Below are positions 30,233 through 44,222 of a stretch of 64,000 nt of DNA, one piece after another. The DNA lies in assembly GCF_050624435.1 (NCBI RefSeq), contig NC_134545.1, forward strand, positions 87,696,063-87,760,062, written 5' to 3'. The DNA is from Tenrec ecaudatus (Eukaryota > Chordata > Mammalia > Afrosoricida > Tenrecidae). Position 1 is the stretch's first letter, and the number at the start of each line of letters is the position of its first letter. Made by a program: the position numbers and the translations under genes. Under the pieces are notes generated by a model. The model saw only the letters and a list, made by a program, of their open reading frames with translations, did no database searches and was not told the DNA's origin.

Positions 30233-30294
30233 GCATGCATGCATGCGTGCGCGTGTGTGTATATGTATATATATGTATGTGTGTGTATATATAT
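30233..30294. repeat. Alternating purine-pyrimidine (GCAT/TG/TA) tract
   Basis: About 60 bp of GCATGC, GCGTGTGTG and TATATGTATG dinucleotide alternation. Such tracts can adopt Z-DNA and are polymorphic. Confidence 0.85.
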
Positions 30295-30494
30295 TTCAGA
30301 TGCTCTAATAAGACTAAGACGCAAGTGTTACTGAGAGTGCTTGTCTGAAGCCAAGCACCCTCTGATTTCAGAGGCACGTCGGGCGTGTTGGGTGTTGGGG
30401 GTCCGTGGCACCGAGCTGCAGTGCTTTCTGACCCGTCCTCATACCCCAGAGAACTGAGGGCGCTGACAGAGGTGCATCCAGCCATTGTCATGAC

Positions 30495-30960
30495 GGCAAG
30501 ATTCACAACTGATGGAAATAACCTGAGTGACCATCATCAGATGACTGGACAAACAAACACACAGAGCGATAGTATACAGCATGAAATAATAACAATGTAT
30601 CTCAAAAGCATCTTACAACATGGATGAACCTGGGAAGCATTTTGCTAACTAAAGTTTAAGTCGATCACAAAAGGGCAGAGACTACAATGATTAAAAGTCA
30701 AGAAAAGGGTTTCTACCCTAGAAGAAACATTCTTTGGTGGTAACTGCGATGGTAGGGCTAGGGATCATGAACTAGATCGTGGACATGCACCAACTTAGGT
30801 GAAGAGGAAAGGGGGTGGGAGGGGGGGGGTAGTGTCGGCACAATATGATCGTGGCAAAGGGCACTAGGACTAGGAATTGTCTAAGAGTTAAAAGCAACAA
30901 AGGTAAATTCTATGACATACAAATCCTACCCTAACAGTAATAAATAGGAGAGAATACACA
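30495..30960 (+). mobile_element. Old L1M-type LINE 3' end
   Basis: Follows the L1 ORF2-end/3' UTR order: ATACAGCATGAAATAATAAC, then TTACAACATGGATGAACCTG, then GGTGGTAACTGCGATGGTAG, then an AAGGTAAATTCTATGAC end near AATAAA. No intact coding. Confidence 0.65.
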
Positions 30961-32749
30961 GGTGGATGCGTGAGCTGAGCAGACGCGGGCACATCCGAGG
31001 GTACAGGGTTAGCAGAGGGTATTTCCACATACATTATTCATACATGATGCCAATATATCCAGGCACACAGAACATCCAAAAGGTAAAGTTATGCAAACTT
31101 CTTAGTCAAAACCAAATACCCTAAGGGGCTGAATAACTAGCTGTCTTGGGGTCTAGGGCTACAGCGGAGCGGCACATCATAAATGCACCCAGACTGTCTC
31201 GATGAGTAGCAGCTGGGAGCCTCAGAGCTTGTAGGTAGCCACTTCAGACACAACTACTGTTCCTTTCCTACTGGAGCAGAGGGGCAAAGAAAACGAAAGG
31301 CCCCAGGAAACAATTAGTCCAGGACTAGTGAGCCACAGCCGCCTCTGGCCGTAGACTAGAACTAGATCGTGCCCAGTCACAACTACGGCGACTCTCATTA
31401 GGACACTGCAGGAGATCTTGGGCAGGGAGAGAAAAATGTAGAACGAAATTTTTATATCACAAAAAAGGATCAGATTTACTGGTCTGATAAAAGACTGATA
31501 AAACGCCTAACACTAAGGCCCTTCAGAGACCCTCCAACCCAGGAACTGACCCTCTCCGAGAAAGTACCTTTAGTCAAACAATAAACACGCCTACAAAGCA
31601 AACATTGTGATACCGTTTACCAACACGAGAGACCAAAAGGCGACACTGGCCCAAAACCAAGTTCAGAGGAAGGAAGAGGCAGAGACGGTGGAGAGTGGAA
31701 ACAAGAGCGATGGCAAGGACTAGCACACAGCAAAACACGTGTAAATTGTTGGATGGGAAACCCACTTGCTATGTAAACTTTCACTAAACACAACTTTAAA
31801 AGGTTTTTCTTTTTTAAATAAGGAGTTAAATGAGTATCTTCTTATCGCTTCAATCATACAGTGAAATTGCAGTGGTACATTTTGCTGGCTGAGAGTCAAA
31901 CAGCGTTGCACGTCGCCTGTCCTGGGGCTCTTCAGAGGAGCCAGGGAAAGTGCAGGCACACTCAGCGCCATCATCTCTGGGCTTTATGTAGGCGATGCTC
32001 CAAGCTGACAGGCAGCCACTTGGTCACCATGAATGCTTTCAGTAGCCCAAAGTTTACATCCTCTAAGTAGCCAATTGTCACCAGGGATAACATTGTAATT
32101 TAAAAAATGAGGGTTCTTCCTATTTTTGAAAGCTCACTTGACGACACTTCCCCTTTTACTGAACACCCACATTAGTACCAGTTTCCAAGAAACCTGAAGT
32201 GGACTGTTGCTTTTATGAAGGGGGGAAAAAGGTGGAAAGTAAAACCAGCATTCATTTCTTTAGCAACAAGCCATTAGAGAGACCGCACACACGACATCAC
32301 TGTGCTGTTGCTGCGGAGACGGACACACAGCATCTCTGCTCAGACTGAGTCTGTGGACACACTGTGTTGGGTTCTTTTAGGGTTGATGCGGTTTTGGGTG
32401 GTTTGGGAAGGTGTTCTTGTTTTAAAAAGTTTTGTTGGTATTTAATTCACACACATTTCAGTCGCTCAGTCACAGTAAGAAGGGTTGCACGGTCATCACC
32501 ACAGCTGATTTTCCGCTTCCTTGTCCTCACTGTTAGTAGCTCATTTCCCACCAGCTATTTTAATGGCAACTGCTTTACAGCACTTGAGACTTGGGGGAGG
32601 GGGTACCTGTACTTAGACAAACGTGAGGTCCCACGCTGCTTCCTTCCATAGTGAAAGGGCAAAAACTACTCTCACTTAATAAACTACTCTCCTCCCCATT
32701 ACCGTCATCATTTCTTTTTAGGTCAAAGAATCAGAGTTCCTTAGTATCA

Positions 32750-32941
<192 letters not shown>

Positions 32942-33178
32942 TCAAAATGGCATTTTATGTCCATGGAAATAGGAAGATTCCTTGTCCGGTGTGTTCCAAT
33001 TTTACAGCTAAAACTCCATACTTATCTGTCTGTATGCATGAAGAACGTAGTAGCATCTACAGTACACCAGTGTACATCAGACTTGCAAATTGCATGTACA
33101 CACTCATTATAGGGTTGTGAACAACAAGCCCTCACTATCTCTGCCTCCGAAAAGCATTTAAACGGCCACCTCTCCAAA

Positions 33179-33350
33179 GGAGCCGCTGGTGGCGCGGTGG
33201 GTTAAACAGCAGGCTGCACAAGGCAAGGTCCACCATGCAAACCAAGCAGCTGCTCCAGAGAGAGCTGCAGCCGCCTGCTCCCGAAACCACTCCACCCTCA
33301 GAACCCCTAAGATTGCCACGAGTTATGACCAACCTGACGGCAGACAGTGT
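33179..33350 (+). mobile_element. AfroSINE
   Basis: Head GGAGCCGCTGGTGGCGCGGT and tail GAGTTATGACCAACCTGACG plus GCAGACAGTG match the SINE, with a diverged middle. In an NT5C2 intron, antisense to that gene. Confidence 0.75.
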
Positions 33351-34044
33351 TATCATGTATGGGAGGCAGTATGCTCCAGATCAGAAGAATCTGGTTTTAA
33401 GCATCACCAGTAAAAAATACAGTCCAAGGGGAATTGGTTCCAGTGCCCTGAGTAGATACCCAAACCACCAAAGTGGACACAGGAAGTGAATCAAGTGCCG
33501 TGTCTAGGGTTGCCCAGGCCGGCACCTACACATGAAGGAAGAGATGTCAACTCGCTATCCCTAGAGAGAAACGCCACTCCCCCTCTGAGACTCACTGAGC
33601 CCTGCAGGAGCCCTCCCCACTCCGTGCTTTCTCTAGAAACACAGACGGAAAACAGAGCAGCTTTACCAAAAAAGGTGCTTTGAGAAAATATCGTGGACTG
33701 CTACTTATACTCTATAGGAAGAAGGGACAGTGTGTGTATTTTTTATATGTAAGGGAAAATCGTACAGTGTTTCCCCATACCGTTCCCCCAGCTTCTAATG
33801 TTAGCATCTTATATAACTACAGTAATCAAACCTCTCTAAGTTGGGATAAGAACTATTAACTATAGATATTTTTGTTGTTGGAAATTTTAGTAGCTTTTAA
33901 TTTTTAGAAATTTACCACAGTCCTGAATTAAGATATCTTCTAAGCTTTCCTTGATATCGTCTGCTGATATGTTAAGCTAGTTTAATAACAACCGCATACA
34001 GGCACATCACTTTTGAGATGGTCAAGTACACTGGCGATGCTTCC

Positions 34045-34245
34045 AGTGAATCCTGGCTTCTCTACTCACTACCTGTGTCATCTCGGACAAGTCAAGGTAG
34101 TCCCCTCTACTTCTCAGTCTCTTCATCCATGAGAGTAGAGAAGAATGAGTTATGGGCTAAGAGAAAGATTAAGTGGGACAATGCGTAGAAGTCAGGACAG
34201 TTATAGATATGCACAGTGATACACATTCTGCTAGCATTATAATTA
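34045..34245 (+). mobile_element. MIR-like SINE fragment
   Basis: CTACTCACTACCTGTGTCAT, then CTCAGTCTCTTCATCCATG, then a GATTAAGTGGGACAATGCG block is the standard MIR order. Confidence 0.65.
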
Positions 34246-34319
34246 GTTACAGGGACCAATGAAATATGGCGTCTTGTGTCTACAAGTAGGAGAAACGCGA
34301 CTGAGGCCTATACTCTCAC

Positions 34320-34490
34320 AAGGAAGCCTGGTGGCACAATGGTTATAAACTCGACCATTAGCCAAAAACTTCGACCACCAGCAACTCTGAAAGAAAAGAC
34401 CTGGCAATGTGCTTCCCTGAGGAGAACAGGCCCTGAGTCCCTCTACTCTGTCCTGAAGGCAGGGAGGCACCGGGCAGCCTGATGCAAACA
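34320..34490 (+). mobile_element. AfroSINE
   Basis: Head AGGAAGCCTGGTGGCACAAT, then GGTTATAAACTCG and a CCTCTACTCTGTCCTGAAGG-type block. The 3' end has decayed. Confidence 0.75.
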
Positions 34491-34660
34491 CCAAACCCAG
34501 GGCTGGAAACGCCTGGCAACTGCATACTTGGCATGTGTTGAGACAAAGAAATACCTTCCGGGGCCATTTCATTATAAGAGGTGTATACTAGATTCCCCTG
34601 CTAAGTACAGCAAGCTACAGTGCAGGCCTCTTTTCCTCCCAAAGAAGGTAAATTACTTAC

Positions 34661-34714
34661 ATCTTTAACGACATACTTTTCAAGATTTTCAACTGTCTTT
34701 TCCTTAAGGGAGCC
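34661..34714 (-). CDS. NT5C2: NT5C2 coding exon, residues 212-229
   Basis: A 54-bp phase-0 exon encoding GSLKEKTVENLEKYVVKD. Acceptor CCCCTAG, donor GTAAGT. It forms part of the cap region between motifs I and II. Confidence 0.96.
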
Positions 34715-35209
34715 CTAGGGGGGAGAAGAAAGAGCTGTCAGAACAAAATCTGCTGTTAACATTTGGTTCCTGGGAAAAGTTCTGCACACTGTCCACCCAA
34801 GTGCTTGTCTTAAGCATTTACCAAACGGGAAAAGTGGATGGCAAGTATGGGTTGGTGCAATTCTGCCTCCAAAATTTAAAACTGGTTCTATTTTACACTA
34901 GAAATCAAAAGACATTTCCTACTCAGTAATGTTTATAGTAAATTTAATGTTAATTACTGTTATTAGTTGGAGAGAAGTTCTTGAACAAAACAAACCAGGC
35001 ACAGTCATTCACACATCAGTGTTTAGCTTAGTGCTGAACACTAAGATCTCTGCCAGGAAAGCCTGGGGAGAGGTAAACGAAAATACAAGAAAGACCTGGA
35101 AGCTGAGCACTGCTGTGGAGGAGAAACCAGCACTGCCTCTACAGCCAGAGGGCCAAAGGCAAGAGCAAATAGATTCTGAAGACCAATTATTAGGAGGAAA
35201 TCCTTTTTA

Positions 35210-35461
<252 letters not shown>

Positions 35462-36398
35462 TCAAAAACTGCCCGGGGTCAAAGGTTCTGTATCACAGGG
35501 CTAATTTGTGTCTGATTAGGAAAATGAATATTCCCTACTGAAAAACCCAAATTTGAACTGCCAAAACTGGCTAGAGTGTTACAGTTTTGAGTAAGTACAA
35601 AGTGAAAGAAGAATGCGTAAGTGAACGCTAAAAGGTCAAGATTCCTAATATCAGGCTTTTTAAATTCTTCATTAAAAAAAACCAACCCAAAGACTCCCAT
35701 CAAAGAAACATTTAAGAACAAAATGATTAATTTGGGATTTCCCATCCTTTTGTCCCTAGCTGTCAAGGTATAGCCTGTCTTCCATTCAGCTTCGTGACTC
35801 AGCTCTCCACCAAATCTTGTGCCCTCAAGTGGCTACAGCCTAGGAGGACCAGCAGTCAGCACACTCTGACTTACATGGCTGCACTTGCAGCCCCCACTGC
35901 GCACGTCTCCCCACAAGGGGAGAATAACCTGCTCAGGACGTGGCACATTTTCACTTCAGGGAAAATGAGTTCTATTTACTCCTCAATCAGTCACTCTGGC
36001 TGAACCTGACCATCCCTGACTGGCTCCTGGGAGCTGCTGTGAAATGAGTTGGGGGGTTTCAGTGTAACTCTGCTTGGACAGATCATCATCACACAAACCT
36101 CCCACTCAGTTGTCACAATTAGCACCTCTGCTGGCGTCTTCATCCCCAGGAGAAGCCAATCAGAAGTGGTCCCTTCCACCATGGCTGCGGCAAGGAGAGG
36201 GCCGTGTGGGAGGTGAGCGCCTGCATGTGGCTGCTGGTGCCGTCCCATCCCTCAGGCTGGCAATGTGGCATCTCTCACTAGCACTACATTCACTTCAGAA
36301 AAGCAGAAAAGACCTACAATGGCCAGTTCTCTAAGACCCTGTAAATTCATTAAAATAGCAATTGGAAAGAAAGAAAATTATAGGTCGTATACACATAC

Positions 36399-36456
36399 CT
36401 GGTATATCTGGAGCAATTAGTAAAAAAATCTACTAGGCAGGCCAACAGGTAGGTCT
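36399..36456 (-). CDS. NT5C2: NT5C2 coding exon, residues 162-179
   Basis: A 58-bp exon encoding [18 protein letters not shown] with split codons at both ends. Acceptor ATTTTTCAG, donor GTATGT. Human has Pro where this sequence has Ser in NCSRYT. Phe157-region residues that stack on the base and effector sites are in the next exon upstream. Confidence 0.95.
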
Positions 36457-36571
36457 CTGAAAAATGAAAAATAGATATTCATAAGCTCTAAGTAAAACAA
36501 GCCCAGGTTATCTCCGCATCTCCCTGAGCAAAGCCACGTGGTCAGAAGAGAAGAGGAAGCGTCAGTATCTA

Positions 36572-36703
<132 letters not shown>

Positions 36704-37776
36704 TCAACTGATGGTCAAATAATTAGCAAAATAATCACGGGATACAATCATCACTCAAAAATTCATTCCAGTACTATGATGGCTATATGCAAGACCAGGC
36801 TTCAGAGACTTTAAATGTGCCTAACCATGAAGATGTACAAGTTCCGCTTCCAGTCTTAAAAAAAGTTCTCATCCTGGTAGGGGACACTGGGTCATATACA
36901 CAGTAAGTAATAATAAGGTTTTAAAAAAAATCATAGTTACTGATCCAAAAAAAGTACAAAGAGCTATGAGAAAATCGAGCTATGAGGGGAAGCAGGTCAG
37001 GCTGAGGGGAAGAAGGGTGAATGAATGTCAAGAGTGCGGACAGGAACATCTAGGAGTCGTGAAATGGTGGCACCTGAGCTGAGCCCTGGGCTAGGTGGGT
37101 GTGGAGCTAAGGAACTAGTCCAACTGGACTAGAGAAATGGGAGTGGAAGAAACTTAGAGACAGACGGGTTGCAAAGCATCACTCTTGTGGCTCTTACGCT
37201 TCCCTGGGGGTAAAGGGAAGGCAGGAGCAGTTTTTAAAACAAAGAGCTAAAACTATCAGAAAGGGGATGTTACACAATCAGGATAAACTTGAAAAATAAA
37301 AGGCGATGTGTTAGAAAAATCACCATAAATGCTCCCCATTCCTTGCAGTGAAACATGGCAGCTCCCCCCATTAAGAGGAGGCTTTGTTTATTTCCTCTCC
37401 AGCCTTTGAATCTCGGATTGAACAATATGAATGGGAACGGAGCGGGCACCTGGAAAACACTGGTGTATTGGGTTTTGCCTTCTCTTGCTGCACTTGAAAC
37501 CTCAAAACCACTGGGCTCCTGAGAACGGAGCGAGGTTGCCAGAAAGGAAAAAGCGACAAGAAGAATAAAGTGTTCCAGCCAGTAGCCTGCCAAGTGCCCG
37601 CCATTGAAGGGAGGCTGCTCTTGATTGGCTGCCAACCATAGACGCGGACATGAAGGAACCCAGAGAGACCACTCAGTGCCCCGGCTCTCCCCGTGGTGTC
37701 GCTTAAGAGATTGCTGGTACCATCCCCAGGACCATGAAAACTGAAGACACAAATTAGCTGGACTCGATTGTGCACG

Positions 37777-37962
37777 TGGGGAGTTCTCGGTGCTGCAATG
37801 TTTAAGAGTCAGCGGCCAGCAAAAAGACCTGCAGCTCACAGTCATCAGGAGCTCCACAGGAAAATGACCTGGTGGTCTGCTCCCACAAAGATGACATCCC
37901 AGGGAAGCTGCTGGGGCCGCTCTACTCTGTCCAGCAAGACAAGGGTCACTGTGAGTCAGGCT
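37777..37962 (+). mobile_element. AfroSINE
   Basis: The body is well kept (GTCAGCGGCCAGCAAAAAGA and GCTCTACTCTGTCCAGCAAG) and ends GTCACTGTGAGTCAGG. The head is diverged. Confidence 0.75.
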
Positions 37963-39230
37963 CCATGTGGAAGCACACGGTATTTGCATGCACTACGTGT
38001 GAAGCAAATAGATGTTAAGCAGGTAACTAGAAACATACGTCAAGAACTTAGATTCTAACAGAGCTAACTGGGATCATGTACACACAGGTTACAGATAAGA
38101 TCATGAAACTCTTTAAGAGTGCAGAGAAGGCAGAGACTGAGAAAAGAGCCAGTGAAAAAAAAGAAGTGTCGGGGAATCACAAGAACTTCAGAAAGTGGGA
38201 TAAAATGATCCAAGAAAGGGAAGAGAATCATCAGCAATACAAGTGAAACCAAAAAGGAGGACTTGAAAATACACAATTCTCATACTGAATGCATGGAGAT
38301 TAAAAGCCAAGATAAAGGAAAGAAAATGTCAAGTTCATTCTGGGAACAATTTGGATAACTTCCTGCTCCAATTAACTAACTACAAACGGGATGGACTCCA
38401 GTTAGGAATTTGAAATCACATCAGCTCCCTCTTTTAGTGGTTTTTCAAAAATAAGAGTTCCTAGTAAAGAATAACTTGGTGGAATAGTTCACGTTCTGGC
38501 CCTCTACTATTTTATGTAGTGAAAAGTAAGGTAGAGGGGAGAGTACTAAAGACACATTCTCCCCTGCCAAGTTTAGTAAGAAGACACTATTCTCCTTTTA
38601 TGAAATTACACTTCCCTAATTCCCCTCTATCCTTAAAGGGCAATTCCTTTAAGGATGATTAGCAGGTATTAGACAGTTAGAACTCCGAGTGATGTACACA
38701 GTTAGCAATTATTGATTGTTTAAATTAAGTGCCTAATTATGCTATTATCTATTTTAAATTAAAAAAACAATTTAGGTGGAGGCAGTGTGCATGCCATAAA
38801 GGAATGGTAGGCTTGGAGCTGGAAAGAAAACAGTGATAATCCAGATTATTGCTTTCTGTGAATAAAGATGCGGCCTCACTGCTGCTCTGTTCTAACTTTA
38901 AAAGCCTCTAACACTGTCCAAAATAGCTGAGTCCTGCGGCAATGTAGGCGATGTGTGTCAGAGAATGCCTCCTCCACCACTATACTTCAATGAGCTCTCC
39001 TAGCACCTGCCAACTCGAATCTCTCCTCCATGGTTTTTTCCTGTAGACTCCAGACTGTATGGTGCTCAGTGCTTTCTGAGTGATTCTGGACTTACCCATA
39101 CATGATTTACTTTTGAAGCATTATTACATGCCTTTCTCCAAAGGAACTATTTGGAAATTTTAGGAGTTTATTTGGGTGGAGAACTGTGGATCTCAAAGCA
39201 GTAAATTTGATTACAATGCTAACTTTTAAA

Positions 39231-40337
39231 AATCATTTTATTGGGGGCTCATACAACTCATCATAATCCATAGATACACAATTGTATAAAGCATATTTGT
39301 ACATTCGTTACCCTCATCATTCTCAAAACATTTGTTCTCTACGTATGCCCCTGGGCTCAGCTCATTTTTCCCCTCCCTTCCCAGCCCCCCTCATGAACCC
39401 TTGATAATTTATAAATTATTATTTTGTAATATCTTATGCTGTCCGACACCTCCCTTCACCCACTTTTCTATTGTCCGTCCCTAAGGGAGGAAATTATATG
39501 TAGATCCCTTTAATCAGTTCCCCCTTTCCACCCCACCCTCCCTCTATCCTCCCAGTATCGCCACTCTCACCACTGGTCCTGAAGGGATCATCTGTCCTGG
39601 ATTCCCTGTGTTTCCAGTTCCTATCTGTACCTGTGTACATCCTCTGGTCTAGCCAGATTTGTAAGGTAGATATAGGATCATGACAGTGGGTGGGGAGAAA
39701 GTACTTAGGAACTAGAGGAAAGATGTATGTTTCATCATTGCTACAATGAACCCTGACTGGCTCATCTGCTCCCCGCGACCCTTTCCTAAGGGGATATCCA
39801 GTTGCCTACAGATGGGCTTTGGGACCTCACTCCACTCCTCATTCACAATGTTTTTTTTGTTCTTTGATGTCTGATACCTGATCCCTTCGACACCTCGTGA
39901 TCACACAGGCTGGTGTGCTTCTTCCATGTGGACTTTGTTTCTTCTGACCTGGGTGGCTGCTTGTTTATCTTCAAGTCTTTAAGACCCCAGATGCTATATC
40001 TTTTAATAGCGGGGCACCATCAGCTTTCTTCACCACATTTGCTTATGCACCTGCTTTGTCTTCGGCGATTGTGTCGGGAAGGTGAGCATCGTGGAATGCC
40101 AGGTTAATAGAACAAAGTGTTCCTGCATTGAGGGAGTACTTGCGTGGAGGCCCAGTGTCCATCTGCTACCTTAATGCTAAACCTGTAACTATATTCACAT
40201 AAATCTATTTCCCTATCCTCATATGTACATATTTACATATGTAGATGCCTTTATTTAGACCTCTATAAATGCCCGTTGCCTCCTAGCTCTTTCCTCTTGT
40301 CCCACTATCATGCTCAGCCTTAATTTGGGTTACAGCA
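39231..40337 (-). mobile_element. 5'-truncated LINE 3' end (long afrotherian family, probably L1)
   Basis: On the - strand it ends CCCCCAATAAAATGATTTTT, the poly(A) signal and short A tail shared by all copies in this window. It extends upstream through CTATCTGTACCTGTGTACAT and CATCAGCTTTCTTCACCACA (+ strand). Flanking direct repeats ACAATGCTAACTTTT (from 39213) and ACAATGCTAATTTTT (from 40338) are its target-site duplication. No open frame; it appears to be 3' UTR only. Confidence 0.85.
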
Positions 40338-40814
40338 ACAATGCTAATTTTTAAGACAGCTTTTCTTAGTTTCCCTCTCTGCCTACCTCACATACCTATA
40401 ACCTAGACCAAAAGATAGAAATTCCACTTCAGGCATTAATAAATGGAAGTCTGTTCCATCTCCGGCCGGGTCCTGAATTGAAAGTGGCAGTATATGCACA
40501 CAGAATAGTTTGGGTTACTAGTATTACCAGTCATCACTTTACTTCATAAGGCCTGTCGACTGATAGTCACGGATCTTGACAAAGCCCCCTATGAAACAAA
40601 GAGGAAAAGAAAAGTGATGCAACCAAAGCCTCCCCAGATGTGTCAAGCAGGGGTGGTTAGTTCACATTGTTCTCTGATATAAGTCGGCACTTCAGGAGTC
40701 TATCAGAGGTTTGTACTGCCAGCTAAAAGGCCTTGTCTCCGATTGTGACCAGAGGCTTAAAAGCGGCACTTGTATTACATTAGTTTGTGCCTCATCAATT
40801 GAGAAATAGTCAAA

Positions 40815-41062
40815 CTGGGTGAAGGGAGATGTCGGACAGTGTAAGATATGACAAAATAATGTATAAATTATCAAGGGTTCATGAGGGAGGAGGAAGTGGG
40901 GAGGGAGGGAGAAAATGAGCTGATGCCCGGGGCTTACGTGGAGAGCAAATGTTTTCAGAATGATGAGGGCAACAAATGTACAAATGTGCTTTACACAATT
41001 GATGTATGTATGGATTGTGATAAGAGTTGTATGAGCCCCCAATAAAATGATTTCTAAAAAAA
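40815..41062 (+). mobile_element. LINE 3' end, sense copy
   Basis: About 250 bp identical in layout to the end of the family: GGGAGATGTCGGACAGTGTA, AATGATGAGGGCAACAAATG, GGATTGTGATAAGAGTTGTA, then CCCCCAATAAAATGATTTC and A's. Confidence 0.85.
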
Positions 41063-41689
41063 GAAATAGTCAAATTGTGGGATTGTGTTTTTAAAAAATA
41101 ACTGATAAGTTTCACAAAACAATAGTTTCATCTGCTGTTTATCAGTAAGGAAAAACTAAAATTAGTGGAATATTCTGATTATGGAAATAAAGCTATTCTT
41201 ATTTGTTTCAAATATTATTTTGAATTCATTTTTAACCATTATGTTTAAAATTTTTAAAAATCACACAATCAAATGTCTGAAGTTATTCATGAGAATAGTG
41301 CATTAGACGTTAATACTCTTTTGTTATTTAAGTTTGCAAAGCACTTTCATGTATATACTTCTTTTGAACATCTACCTGAGATTAAAAAGGAGAAAATTAA
41401 AATCTTGAGAATTTCAAATAAATCAAAGCTATGATAGCTCTTTATTACTAAATTTCAAGATTAACTGTTGGATGTGATATAACTTAGAAGGCAATTAATT
41501 TCAACAAACTATACTTTGTAACCTTCTTTACAAGTTAGTTTAGTCCAGGTTCTAACTGCCATTAGCCCTTAACTACCCTTATGCACAGGACTTGCTCTGC
41601 CAGGAGGGAGGGAGCGGGAAAGTTCACTACATCTTTGAGAGACAGTGTCATCTTCACACTGACTATATAAGTCACTATACTATAAAGAG

Positions 41690-42105
41690 ACATGCACACC
41701 GGTACAGAAAAAGAGATGGAAACACAGGGGATCCAGAACAGATAAACTCCTCGGGACCAATATTGAGAGTAGCCATACCAGGAGAAGAAGGGGAAAGGGG
41801 TACCGATCACAGTGACCTACCTATAACCCCCTCCCAGGAGGAAGGGACAACAGACAAGGGGGTAAAGGGAGACATCAGACAGTGTAAGACATGAAACAAT
41901 AATAATTTATAAATTATCAAGGTTTCATGAGGGAGGGGGGGGTGGAGGACAAAAAATGAGGAGCTGATACCAAGGGCTCAAGTAGAAAGAAAATGCTTTG
42001 AAAACAATGATGGCAGCATATGTACAAATGTGCTTGACACATGCATGTATGTATGGACTGTGATAAGAGTTGTACGAGCCCCCAATAAAATGATTTGGGG
42101 AAAAT
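41690..42105 (+). mobile_element. LINE 3' end, sense copy next to an NT5C2 exon
   Basis: Starts near ACATGCACACCGGTACAG and ends GAGCCCCCAATAAAATGATT, about 30 bp from the splice donor of the 42136-42231 exon. It carries AATAAA on the strand opposite NT5C2. Confidence 0.85.
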
Positions 42106-42134
42106 AACAAGAGGCTAACAGTTCTTTGTACTCA

Positions 42135-42290
<156 letters not shown>

Positions 42291-43054
42291 TTAACAAGAA
42301 CAAGCTTACAGAGCAAATCATCAGTATATCGAACAATTCATACACATTTTGTGTCAACTCATCCATTGAAATCCTATCAACATACCATCACGTATTCCTC
42401 TTCCTCCAACATTTCCTATTTCCTTCCTAACCCTCTGAAATTTGCCTTTGGATAAATGCTGCCCTTTTGCTCTTAAAAGGCTTATTATCCTATCACAGGA
42501 GTGAATTTCCTTCCAGACCAGAAGGGTAATATAATTTCATGTAGTGCTCACTCTACTCCATCACCAGGAACCAAGCTCATCAGCTCAAACTATGTCGCAA
42601 CTCCAGTATGTATCAAAACAGTATAGTCTTAGCAGTTAAAGTACACGAACACAATCTTAAGAATTAATCCCAGAGCCAATGAAAAAGGTTTACTCTACCC
42701 AGATAAATCACTACAACTGTTGTCTGTCAAGAATGAAACAGCTTAATAAAACAGGCTGTAAACAGTAAAACATTAACAATGTCCTTGGACAATTGTGTTA
42801 GACTCACAAGTCCCTCTATTAGATGATATATGAGATGCATGATAGTATCTAAAATACACGTCGTCCAAATCTTAATCTTCCCATACAATCAAATCCATAA
42901 ATGCAAGCAGCCAAGAAGGCGAAGTGTGTTAGCAAGTCAAATGTATTAGCAAAAGCAAGTACTGCTCTCCAACAGCCACAGGTAGGAGCAACTGTGATTA
43001 CTGCCCATCAGCTTCAAGGATCCCTGTTCTTTCCACCTTAATGGGTCTTCTTCC

Positions 43055-43227
43055 AGGAGCCCTGAGCTGATAACTGAAAGGTCAGCAGTTTGAAACCACC
43101 AATCATTCTGTGGGAGAAAGGAGAGGCTGTCTCCCCCGCCTGTAAAGATTTAGTCTCAGAAGCCTAAAGGGGCACTGGTGTCCTGCAGAGTCACTATGAG
43201 TCCGAATCAATCCCATGGCAATGGGGG
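43055..43227 (+). mobile_element. AfroSINE
   Basis: Head AGGAGCCCTGAGCTGATAAC (lacking about 20 bp of the tRNA part), body GAGAAAGGAGAGGCTGTC and tail CACTATGAGTCCGAATCAAT. Confidence 0.83.
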
Positions 43228-43293
43228 TGGGGTTAGGGGGTTGGGGTGGGCCTTGGGTTTTTTAGTTTGGGTCTTCTTTAAGAGAAAAGCCCC

Positions 43294-43494
43294 AAACCCA
43301 AACTCCACTGCCCCTTTGTTGTTAAGTCATAACAGCCCTATGGGACACAGCAGAACCGCCCGCCCCGCAGGATTTCCAAGGCTATAGATCTTCACAATAG
43401 CAAATTACTACATCTTTCTCCCACAGAGTAGCTGACGTTCTAACTGCCAATCTTGGGGGTTGCGGTTGAGTGCTTTAACCACTGCATGACCAGG
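43294..43494 (-). mobile_element. AfroSINE
   Basis: Reverse orientation: AAACCCAAACTCCACTGCCC then AACAGCCCTATGGGACACAG at the 3' end side, and GTGCTTTAACCACTGCATGA at the tRNA-like side. Confidence 0.83.
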
Positions 43495-43716
43495 ACACTT
43501 CAATAGCAATAACCTAAGTTAAATTCAAGACCACAAAAGATACGGAGTACATAAAAGGATCGTGGTAATTTTAAAAATCAATTATCAACCAAAAACAAAC
43601 AGACTTTGGGTTTTTTTGTGTGTGTTTGTTTTCAGTGGAGGAAGGTTAAAGGCGAGGAATTTTTAATTTGGGGGGTAGTGAGAAACACATTAATCCCAAA
43701 AGATTTTAGAAGCTTA

Positions 43717-43857
<141 letters not shown>

Positions 43858-44222
43858 TCAGTCAGCACAAAAGAACAGCAATTCAAACAGAGGTAAATGA
43901 GGTTTCTACTCTCCCTAGCCCTCTGGCTCCTAAATTTGCCATTATTTCTTCTTCCCTCTCAAATGCTCCATGTTCTCAAAGGGTGAGTCATCTGAGAATT
44001 CAATTGTTAAACTATATAGATTGGTCATAGGTCAAGAACAGCAACAAGATCAAACACTCCAGAATGGCTGCTTCACTCTTAGGAAAATCCTTCTCCTCCT
44101 CCTCAAATTTTCCCCTTTAAATACTTTTCATTTGCACAATCTAAAGGAAGGAAAAAATGAATATAAATAATCGTGATATTAAATATCAGAATTTAAGTAA
44201 ACAAAAAACTAGTAAAGAGTAA

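Noticed and set aside
31150-31790. Possible old LTR or L1 internal sequence
   Set aside because: No paired ends, duplication or coding could be shown.
37270-37989. Open frame of 239 codons on the - strand
   Set aside because: It overlaps an AfroSINE, has no recognisable domain, and lies inside an NT5C2 intron without splice support.
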